Translations under genes and position numbers: made by a program
Origin: Georgenia sp. M64
GTDB taxonomy: Bacteria; Actinomycetota; Actinomycetes; Actinomycetales; Actinomycetaceae
Length of the DNA: 64,000 nt
NCBI RefSeq assembly: GCF_038049925.1
Contig: NZ_CP145809.1
Span: forward strand, 434,001-498,000
Direction of reading: 5' to 3'
Part shown: positions 24,048 to 30,629 of the stretch, one piece after another
Numbering within the stretch: the stretch's first letter is position 1
Layout: the number at the start of each line of letters is the position of its first letter
Notes under the pieces: generated by a model
What the model was told of the DNA's origin: nothing
What the model saw: the letters and a program-made list of their open reading frames with translations, nothing else
The model's database searches: none

Positions 24048-24911
24048 GTGAGCAGCGACGTCGTCCCCGCCCTCGAGCGGCTCGCGCTGCTAGACGGTGT
24101 GCCCGAGGCCGCGGCCCGAGCCCGGGAGGCCGCCGCGGACCTGCGCTGGCACGAGGGGCTGCGGCGTCGCTGGCGCGAGGCGAGGGCGGAGGCAGCGGTG
24201 CGCTCCGCCGTCGCCGGGGCCTCTCTCGACGGTGCCCGCGCTCCGGCGTCCTGGCTACGTGGCCGGGTGGCGGCCGGCGACGTCGACCCCGCCGCCGCGC
24301 GGGCCGAGGAGGCCGCCGTGCTCGCCGCCTGGCGTGCCCAGGTCCACGCCGGCGCGCTCTTCGGCGACCTGGGCGGACGCGCCCCGCGCGCCCCCGGTGC
24401 CGAGGTGATGGCCGGGCTGCACCGGGACCTCACCGCGCACCTGGTCGCGGCCGGTGCCCTGGTAGCCGGTGACGTCGGCCGGCCGCGGACCACCGGCCGG
24501 GCCCGCGACGCCCCGGGCGGGGACGAGCCGGTCGGCGTCGAGCTCGAGGCGCGCACCGCCCTCATCGTCGCCGTGCTCGACGCCGAGGCGGCGCCTGGTC
24601 TGGTGCGCGCCGCCGTCGTCCACGCCGAGGTCGCCACGGCCCGGCCCTTCGTGACGGCCAACGGCCAGCTCGCGCGGGTCCTGGCCCGCCTCGTCCTCGT
24701 GCGCAGCGGTCTCGACCCCACCGGCGTCGCCCTGCCCGACGAGACGCACGCGGGCGACGCGCTCGCCTACCGGCGGGCGCTCGCCGCCTACGCGACGGGC
24801 ACCGCCGAGGGGGTGGCCACCTGGCTGGTGCACCAGGCCGAGGCGGTGACCGCCGGCGCCCGGGCCGGTGCCGGGCTGGCGACGGGTGTCCTCGCCGGCC
24901 GACCGGCGTAG
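24048..24911 (+). CDS. Fic-like protein with degenerate active site
   Basis: The 287-residue protein resembles actinobacterial Fic-fold proteins, with a helical N-terminal half followed by a Fic core. The usual catalytic motif HPFxxGNGRxxR reads ARPFVTANGQLARVL here: the catalytic His is replaced by Ala, and the arginine after GNG by Gln. AMP transfer is therefore unlikely; a binding or structural role is possible. An alternative label in databases for such proteins is oxidoreductase, without evidence. The GTG at 24048 follows TAGCCT by 6 nt, suggesting a leaderless mRNA. A convergent HAD gene follows, with a 28-bp direct repeat in the gap. Confidence 0.7.
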   Translation: MSSDVVPALERLALLDGVPEAAARAREAAADLRWHEGLRRRWREARAEAAVRSAVAGASLDGARAPASWLRGRVAAGDVDPAAARAEEAAVLAAWRAQVHAGALFGDLGGRAPRAPGAEVMAGLHRDLTAHLVAAGALVAGDVGRPRTTGRARDAPGGDEPVGVELEARTALIVAVLDAEAAPGLVRAAVVHAEVATARPFVTANGQLARVLARLVLVRSGLDPTGVALPDETHAGDALAYRRALAAYATGTAEGVATWLVHQAEAVTAGARAGAGLATGVLAGRPA

Positions 24912-25010
24912 TCCGGCCGCCACGCCGAGGCGCGCCGGTCACCCGTCGGGCCACGCCGAGGCGCGAGGTCACCCGTCGGCACATGGCCCGCGGGGGGACC
25001 GCCGCTCACC

Positions 25011-25787
25011 TCAGGCGGACCGCGGCCGCGTCGCCCAGAACCAGCCGCCCACGGCCGTCGCCACGCCGGCCAGGGCGAGGAGGACGCGGACCGGCGGCGG
25101 GCGCAGCGGCACCGGCCGCCGGAAGTGGCGCACCTGCCAGCCCCGCTCGCGGGCGATGCGCAGCAGCGCACGGTCCGGGTTGACCGCCACCGGGTGGCCC
25201 ACGACCTCGAGCATGGGCAGGTCGGTGATCGAGTCGCTGTACGCCCACGACCGCGCGAGGTCGTACCCGTGGCGCTGCGCGAGGGCGGCCATCTCGGCGG
25301 CCTTGGCGGGGCCGTAGACGTAGTGCTCCGTCCGCCCCGTGAAGCGGCCGTCGGCCACCGCCATCGTCGTCGCGATGACGTGGTCGGCACCGATCATCGC
25401 CGCGATCGGCTCGACGATCTCGCGGGCCGACGCCGAGACGACGACCACGTCCTCGCCCGCGTCCTGGTGCGCGCCGACCAGGTCGAGAGCCTCGAGGTAG
25501 ACCAGCGGCCGGACGGCCGTGCCCACCGCGGCCGCGACGGCGTCCCGGAACCGCGCGACCTCCCACCCGTTGACCGTGCGGGAGAGCTCCTGCCGGATCC
25601 GGTCGCTGCGGCGGTGGTCCGCGGCCACGAAGGCATAGCCCAGCTGCGCCCCGGCCGAGCGCAGGACGTCGCCGCGGCGCAAAAGGCCCGCGGCGAGGAG
25701 GGGCCGGGCGAGCGCGAGGGAGGACGACGTCGCGAGGACCGTCTTGTCGAGGTCGAAGAACGCCGCGGCGCGCCGGTCGGTGCCCAT
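25011..25787 (-). CDS. HAD-IB family hydrolase (SerB-like), membrane-tethered
   Basis: The 258-residue protein has the HAD motif I FFDLDKTVLA (nucleophile Asp and acid Asp), motif II VVVSASAR, and motif III/IV around YGPAKAAEM and YSDSITDLPML. Unlike phosphoserine phosphatase it has a C-terminal hydrophobic helix (about 233-252), so it may sit on the membrane. Family members include lysophospholipid phosphatases and phosphoserine phosphatase-like enzymes; the substrate is open. It lies beside, and divergent from, the ssd-tad operon, the same order as Rv3661/Rv3660c in M. tuberculosis. Confidence 0.9.
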   Translation of the reverse strand: MGTDRRAAAFFDLDKTVLATSSSLALARPLLAAGLLRRGDVLRSAGAQLGYAFVAADHRRSDRIRQELSRTVNGWEVARFRDAVAAAVGTAVRPLVYLEALDLVGAHQDAGEDVVVVSASAREIVEPIAAMIGADHVIATTMAVADGRFTGRTEHYVYGPAKAAEMAALAQRHGYDLARSWAYSDSITDLPMLEVVGHPVAVNPDRALLRIARERGWQVRHFRRPVPLRPPPVRVLLALAGVATAVGGWFWATRPRSA

Positions 25788-25971
25788 GCCACCTCCTCCC
25801 TGACCAGGCTATCCGCGCGGGCACGCCCGTGGTGCGCCACCGCGAGAGTCCCCGGCGGCGCTCCGGGGTGGGACCGCGTCCCCAGGCGGCCCGGGACCGT
25901 CGCCGTCCACAGGGTCGGGGCGGGCGACGGCGCACCCGGGGCACGGTGACGGCCTGGACAGGAGGTGGCCG

Positions 25972-26985
25972 ATGGGGTCGTCGGGGAAGCTGCAGGTGGT
26001 GCTGCGCACGGGGGACGAGGCGGTCGCCGCCCAGGTCGGCCGGCTCACCGACCTCGCGGGGGTGGGCCTGCTCGTCGTCCCGCCGGACCGGGTGCTGCCG
26101 GCGGCCGCGGTGGTGCTGGACCACGAGCGCGCCGACCTGCCGGCGCTCAGGGTGCACGTCGACCCCGGCCGGGTGGGGCTCGTGCCCGGGTCGCCCGGGG
26201 AGATCCCCGCCGTCGTCGAGCTGCCCGGCGACACCCCCGTCCTGCTCGACCTCGTCGTCGCGGCCGGCACGCCGCACCGCGCCCGGACGGTGGGGGTGGT
26301 GGCCGCCCACGGCGGGGCAGGGGCCTCCGTGCTCGCCGCCGCCCTCGCCAGGGCGGCCGTCGACGACGGCGCGGCGACCGCGCTGGTCGACCTCGACCCG
26401 GCCGGCGGCGGCCTCGACGTCCTCCTCGGGCTCGAGCACGACCCCGGCCGGCGGTGGGCCGACCTGCGGGCCGAGCGGGGCGCGCTGCTGCCCGAGCGGC
26501 TGGCCCTCGCCCTGCCGTCCTGGCACCTCGTCCGGGTGCTCTCGGGAGACCAGCGCGGTGGGGTCGACCCGGCCGACCTCGTGGCCCGCTCCGCCGTGCG
26601 CGCGCTGGGCCAGGGGCACGACCTCGTCGTCCTGGACCTGCCGCGCCAGGTGCTCGCCGGCGGCGAGGCGGCCCGGACGTGGCTCGGCTGGTGCGGCGAC
26701 GTCGTCCTCGTCGCCGGCGGTGGTGTCCGCGGCGCTGCCGCGGCCCGGGCGGGCGCCGCCGCGCTCGGGGCGAGCGGCTCCCGTGGACACCTCGTGGTCC
26801 GCGCCGGCGCGGTCGAGAGCGAGGAGGTGGCCGACCACGCCGGGCTCGGCCGGGCCGTGCGGCTGCGTGAGCAGCGGGGCCTGGCGGCGGGTGTCGAGCG
26901 CGGGCTCGCCCCCGGCGACCAGCGCCGCGGGCCGCTGCGCGCCGCGGCGTCTTCCGTGCTGCGCGACCTCGGACCGTGGCCGTGA
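25972..26985 (+). CDS. ssd: Ssd/CpaE-like (TadZ) protein with unusual Walker A
   Basis: The 337-residue protein is the septum-site-determining/CpaE-type member of the MinD superfamily that begins actinobacterial tad operons. An N-terminal receiver-like region covers about 1-100 and the MinD-like domain the rest (ALVDLDPAGGGLDVLLGLE, then DLVVLDLPRQVL). The Walker A region reads AAHGGAGASVLAAA, so both lysines of the deviant KGGxGK motif are missing. ATP binding may be weak or absent. It probably localises the pilus machinery at a pole or septum. Its stop overlaps the tadA start (GTGA). The ATG at 25972 is preceded by AGGAGG. Confidence 0.88.
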   Translation: MGSSGKLQVVLRTGDEAVAAQVGRLTDLAGVGLLVVPPDRVLPAAAVVLDHERADLPALRVHVDPGRVGLVPGSPGEIPAVVELPGDTPVLLDLVVAAGTPHRARTVGVVAAHGGAGASVLAAALARAAVDDGAATALVDLDPAGGGLDVLLGLEHDPGRRWADLRAERGALLPERLALALPSWHLVRVLSGDQRGGVDPADLVARSAVRALGQGHDLVVLDLPRQVLAGGEAARTWLGWCGDVVLVAGGGVRGAAAARAGAAALGASGSRGHLVVRAGAVESEEVADHAGLGRAVRLREQRGLAAGVERGLAPGDQRRGPLRAAASSVLRDLGPWP

Positions 26986-28172
26986 GCCAGCCCGGCGGGG
27001 CGGCCGTCGTCGCGCGGGTGCGGGCCGCGGTGGCTGGAGGAACCCCGCTGGCCGGTGCGCTCGCGGAGGGGGCCGCCCGCACGGTGGGGGTCCGCGGGCT
27101 GCTCGACCTCGACGCGGACGTCCGCGCCCACCTGCGCGGCGCAGGACCGCTCCAGCACCTCCTGGACGACCCACGCGTGACCGACGTCCTCGTCAACGGT
27201 GCCGGTGGGGTCTGGCTCGACCGCGGCGACGGGCTCGAGCGGGTGGACGTGGGAGACCCCGCCCTCGCCGATCCCGCCGCCGTCCGGGCGCTGGCCGCCC
27301 GGCTCGCCGCGGCCAGCGGCCAGCGGCTCGACGACGCGAGCCCGGTCGTCGACGGCACCCTGCCCGACGGCACCCGCCTGCACGCCGTGCTGCCCCCGCT
27401 CTCGGCCGACGGCACCCTCATCTCGCTGCGCACCCACCGCGCGCGCGTCTTCAGCCTGACCGAGCTCACGTCGTCGGGGACCGTGCCGGCGGACGTCGAG
27501 CCCGTGCTGCGCGCCCTCGTGGACCGGCGGGCCAACGTCCTGGTCTCCGGCGCCACCGGGTCGGGCAAGACCACCCTGCTCGCCGCCCTGCTCGGCCTCG
27601 TGCCCGGTCGCGAGCGCATCGTGTGCATCGAGGAGTCCGCCGAGCTGCGGCCCGACCACCCGCACGTCGTCCACCTGCAGGTCCGCCGGGCCAACGTCCA
27701 GCGCGTCGGCGAGGTGCCTCTCAGCGAGCTCGTCCGGGCGGCGATGCGGATGCGCCCCGACCGCCTCGTGCTGGGCGAGTGCCGCGGGGCGGAGGTGCGG
27801 GACGTCCTGGGCGCCCTCAACACCGGCCACGACGGCGGCTTCGCCACGGTCCACGCGAACGCCTCGGCGGACGTCCCGGCCCGGCTCGTGGCGCTCGGCG
27901 CCCTCGCCGGGATGGCCGAGCCCACCGTCGCGGCCCAGGCCGCCAGCGCTCTCGACGCCGTCGTCCACCTACGGCGCGATCCGGCCGGCCGGCGCCGGGT
28001 CGCCGAGGTGGCGGTCCTGGGCCGCGTGGGCGCCGAGCTGCGCTGCGAGGTCGCCCTCGCCGCCACGGCGGACGGGGTGCGGCCCGGGCCGGGCTGGGGG
28101 CGTCTGCAGGAGCGGCTGGGAGCCGGGCGCCCGCCCTCGCCCGGCCGCCACGCCGCAGGAGGCACCCCGTGA
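26982..28172 (+). CDS. tadA: TadA/CpaF-type secretion ATPase
   Basis: This is the cytoplasmic hexameric motor of the Flp-type pilus. Walker A is SGATGSGKTTLL (about residues 183-194), followed by the Asp/Glu box IVCIEESAELRP, Walker B MRPDRLVLGECRG, and the His box GGFATVHANA. An N-terminal domain with LLDDPRVTDVLVNG is typical of CpaF. The GTG at 26982 overlaps the ssd stop by 4 bp; an in-frame GTG two codons earlier (26976) is also possible. The end overlaps tadB. The C-terminal 50 residues are Pro/Gly-rich and not conserved. Confidence 0.95.
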   Translation: MSQPGGAAVVARVRAAVAGGTPLAGALAEGAARTVGVRGLLDLDADVRAHLRGAGPLQHLLDDPRVTDVLVNGAGGVWLDRGDGLERVDVGDPALADPAAVRALAARLAAASGQRLDDASPVVDGTLPDGTRLHAVLPPLSADGTLISLRTHRARVFSLTELTSSGTVPADVEPVLRALVDRRANVLVSGATGSGKTTLLAALLGLVPGRERIVCIEESAELRPDHPHVVHLQVRRANVQRVGEVPLSELVRAAMRMRPDRLVLGECRGAEVRDVLGALNTGHDGGFATVHANASADVPARLVALGALAGMAEPTVAAQAASALDAVVHLRRDPAGRRRVAEVAVLGRVGAELRCEVALAATADGVRPGPGWGRLQERLGAGRPPSPGRHAAGGTP

Positions 28173-28840
28173 CGGCGGCGCTCGCAGCCGGCGCGCTGGC
28201 CGCCCTCGCCCTGGTGCTCGTCAGCCCTCCGCGCAGACGGGCGCGCCGCTCCGTCCGCCCACGCACCCCGCCCGCGTGGCCGCGCCGACGGCACCGGACC
28301 GACCTCGACCTGGGCGTGGTGGCGACCGAGGTCGCCACCCGGCTGCACGCGGGGGCCGGTGTGGAGGAGGCCTGGTCCCGTACCCTGGCCCGCGCGGGCC
28401 TGACCACGGGCGACGGCGGTGGACCCGCGGTCAGCGGCGTACCGCTCGCGCTCGCCCGGCTCGCCGGCTCCGGGCACCGGCTGGGCCCGGGCGCCGAGGC
28501 CGCCCTCCCGGCGACCGTGGCCGCCTGCCGGCTCACCCACGAGATCGGGGCCCCGCTGGCGCAGGTGCTCGAGCGGACCGCGCACGGCCTCACCGAGGCC
28601 GGCCAGGCCCGTGCCGCGCGGGCCGTCGCGCTCGCCGGCCCCCGGGCCAGCGCACGGCTCCTCGGCGTGCTGCCCGCCGCCGGGGTCCTCATGGGCGCCG
28701 CCGTCGGGGCCGACCCCGTCGCCTTCCTCCTCGACGGTGGCGCGGGGACGGCCTGCCTGCTCGCCGGCGCCGGGCTCATGGTGGCCGGGCACCGCTGGGT
28801 CGCGGCCCTCGAACGCTCCGCCCGCCACGCCGGTGACTGA
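28169..28840 (+). CDS. tadB: TadB-like inner-membrane platform protein (type II secretion F domain)
   Basis: The 223-residue protein has an N-terminal hydrophobic segment (about 2-18), a basic stretch, a cytoplasmic helical region (EVATRLHAGAGVEEAWSRTL) and two C-terminal membrane segments around 165-205. It corresponds to the short actinobacterial TadB that works with TadC beneath the pilus. The GTG start overlaps the tadA stop by 4 bp, and the end overlaps the tadC start by 8 bp. Confidence 0.88.
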   Translation: MTAALAAGALAALALVLVSPPRRRARRSVRPRTPPAWPRRRHRTDLDLGVVATEVATRLHAGAGVEEAWSRTLARAGLTTGDGGGPAVSGVPLALARLAGSGHRLGPGAEAALPATVAACRLTHEIGAPLAQVLERTAHGLTEAGQARAARAVALAGPRASARLLGVLPAAGVLMGAAVGADPVAFLLDGGAGTACLLAGAGLMVAGHRWVAALERSARHAGD

Positions 28841-29384
28841 CGTGGTCGTCCTCGTCCTCGCTCTCGTCGCCGCCTCGCCCTGGGTCCTCCGCCGCCGGCG
28901 GCCCGGGCACCGGCGCCCGGCCCGGGCCCGGCGCGGTGCCGGCGCCGTCGACGTCGCCGTCCTGCTGGACCTGGCTGACGCGGCCCTCGAGGCCGGTGCG
29001 TCGGTCCCGGGCACGCTCGAGGCGCTGGGCCGTGCCCTCGGGGGCGAGGTGGCCGGGTCGCACGGCACCGTCCTGCGGCGAGCGGGCGGCGCGCTGCGGC
29101 TCGGCGCACCGTGGGACGAGGCCTGGGCCGGCGTCCCGCCCGCGCTCGTCCCGCTGGCGGACGCCCTCGAGCCCGCCTGGGTCGAGGGGTCGGCACCGGG
29201 CCCGCTGCTGCGGCGCGCCGCCGCGGCCGTCCGCGCGGGACGGCACCGCCGCGCCCAGGTGGCGGCCGCCCGCATGGCGGTGCGGCTCGTCCTGCCGCTG
29301 GGGCTGTGCTTCCTGCCGGCGTTCGTCCTCCTCGGCGTGGTCCCGGTGGTGGCCGCCGCCGGCGGCGGCCTCCTCGGCGGCTGA
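28833..29384 (+). CDS. tadC: TadC-like inner-membrane platform protein (type II secretion F domain)
   Basis: The 183-residue protein has a first membrane segment at about 3-17, a cytoplasmic helix bundle (DVAVLLDLADAALEAGASVPGTLEALG) and a C-terminal membrane pair near 148-180 (VRLVLPLGLCFLPAFVLLGVVPVV). It is the second platform subunit. The GTG at 28833 was chosen because it overlaps the tadB stop; a GTG three codons later at 28842 is possible. A 155-bp gap follows before the pilin-like gene. Confidence 0.87.
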   Translation: MTDVVVLVLALVAASPWVLRRRRPGHRRPARARRGAGAVDVAVLLDLADAALEAGASVPGTLEALGRALGGEVAGSHGTVLRRAGGALRLGAPWDEAWAGVPPALVPLADALEPAWVEGSAPGPLLRRAAAAVRAGRHRRAQVAAARMAVRLVLPLGLCFLPAFVLLGVVPVVAAAGGGLLGG

Positions 29385-29539
29385 CCCCGTCCGCTCCACA
29401 GCCCGGCCGGGGGCACCTGCCTCCACAGCGCCGCTGCGTGCGCCCGGTCCGCCGGGGCGGCCGGCGCGACGCTCGTCGTGTCGGCCGGCACCAGCCGGCC
29501 GTCCGGGCCCCCGCCGGGGCGGAGGGAAGGAGATCGACC

Positions 29540-29755
29540 ATGCGAGCAGTGCGACGGCGTTGGGGAGGGGTGCGGGCATCGATGGTGCGTCGTGCCCGGA
29601 CGCTGCGGCGTGAGGCGGGGATGGCGACGGCGGAGTACGCCATCGGCACGGTGGCGGCGGCGTCCATCGCCAGCGTCCTGCTGTGGATCCTCAAGAGCGA
29701 CTGGGTCCGCGAGCTCGTCGCGGACCTCATCCGCAAGGCGCTCGGCCTGGGATGA
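29540..29755 (+). CDS. DUF4244 Flp-pilin-like protein
   Basis: The 71-residue protein has a very basic N-terminus (about 25 residues), then GMATAEYAIGTVAAASIASVLLWIL, a hydrophobic helix preceded by the Glu at position +5 that marks prepilins, and a short amphipathic end (VRELVADLIRKALGLG). It fits DUF4244, the small pilin-like family of actinobacterial tad loci, and is the best candidate for the major pilin here. GGAGGGAAGGAG precedes ATG 29540. The stop overlaps the next gene (ATGA). Confidence 0.88.
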   Translation: MRAVRRRWGGVRASMVRRARTLRREAGMATAEYAIGTVAAASIASVLLWILKSDWVRELVADLIRKALGLG

Positions 29756-30147
29756 GACGGCCATGTCGACCGGTGCCGGACGGGGGCCCCCGTCCGGCAC
29801 CGGGCGCCGGCGCCCAGGCCGGCATGGTCACCGCCGAGCTGGCCCTGGTGCTGCCGGCGGTGGTGATGGTGCTCCTCCTGCTGCTCACGGCCGGGTCCGC
29901 GGCCCTGACCCAGGTGCGCGTGGCCGACGCCGCCCGGGCCGGTGCCCGTGCCGCCGCTCTCGGCGAGCCCGCCGCGGTGGTCGCTCGGGTCGCGGAGGAC
30001 CTCGCGGGCGACCGGGCCCGGGTGCTCGTCGCCCGGGACGGCGCCTACGTCCTCGTGGAGGTCACCAGCGACCTTCCCGGCGTGATGGGCCTGACCGACC
30101 TGCGGGCACGGGCGCAGGCGCGGGCGCTGCCGGAGCCGGGCACGTGA
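29752..30147 (+). CDS. tadE: TadE-like minor pseudopilin
   Basis: The 131-residue protein has a Pro-rich lead, then AQAGMVTAELALVLPAVVMVLLLLL, where the hydrophobic helix follows a Glu in the prepilin position, and a periplasmic-type domain with RVADAARAGARAAALGEP typical of TadE. The ATG at 29752 overlaps the DUF4244 stop; a second ATG at 29824 (MVTAELAL) would give a protein without the lead. It probably helps to initiate or anchor the pilus. Confidence 0.88.
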   Translation: MRRPCRPVPDGGPRPAPGAGAQAGMVTAELALVLPAVVMVLLLLLTAGSAALTQVRVADAARAGARAAALGEPAAVVARVAEDLAGDRARVLVARDGAYVLVEVTSDLPGVMGLTDLRARAQARALPEPGT

Positions 30148-30521
30148 GGCCCGGTGCCGGCCCGCCCGGGACCCGCTCGCACCGCCGTCCGGGCGACCGG
30201 GGCGCGGGCTCGGTGCTCGGACTGTCGCTCGTCGCGGTCGTCCTCGTCCTGGCCGTGGGCGTCACCGCCCTGGCCGGGGCGGTGCACGCCCGGGGCGTCG
30301 CCCAGACGGCGGCGGACCTCGGGGCGCTCGCCGCCGCCGAGGTCCTCCACGGCCGGGGTGGACAGACCGACCCGTGCGGGGCGGCGGCGCGCGTGGTGCG
30401 CGCCAACGGCGCCGACCCGGCTGGGTGCGTGGTGCGCGGGGACGTGGTCGAGGTCGTCGCACGGGTCGCCGTGCCGGTGGGTCCCGCCGCGCGGGCCACC
30501 GCCCGGGCCGGACCGGCGTGA
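30144..30521 (+). CDS. Rv3654c-like TadE-like protein (helicase/secretion neighbourhood family)
   Basis: The 125-residue protein has DRGAGSVLGLSLVAVVLVLAVGVTALAGAV as a pilin-like N-terminal helix, then ARGVAQTAADLGALAAAEVL and two cysteines (DPCGAAARVV, AGCVVRGDV) that may form a disulfide outside the cell. It matches the family named for sitting between tad genes and a DEAD-box helicase, which is the arrangement here. The GTG overlaps the tadE stop by 4 bp. It is the last gene of the seven-gene tad operon, convergent with the helicase. Confidence 0.87.
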   Translation: MRPGAGPPGTRSHRRPGDRGAGSVLGLSLVAVVLVLAVGVTALAGAVHARGVAQTAADLGALAAAEVLHGRGGQTDPCGAAARVVRANGADPAGCVVRGDVVEVVARVAVPVGPAARATARAGPA

Positions 30522-30629
30522 TCGGGGTGCTGCGTCGCGTCTCCGGTCGCCGGGATCACGCCTCCGGCGGCCGGCGGGCGCACCTCCGACGGCGCGCGTG
30601 AGCGCCCCTCGGTCCCCGGGCGCGGTCCG

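Noticed and set aside
26147-29800. Minus-strand frame of 1217 codons opposite the tad operon
   Set aside because: Arg/Pro/Ala-rich shadow; the plus-strand tad genes have clear motifs and overlapping starts.
30518-30601. 27-codon frame overlapping the end of the tad operon (GTGA)
   Set aside because: The overlap is suggestive but the product is only basic residues with no family.
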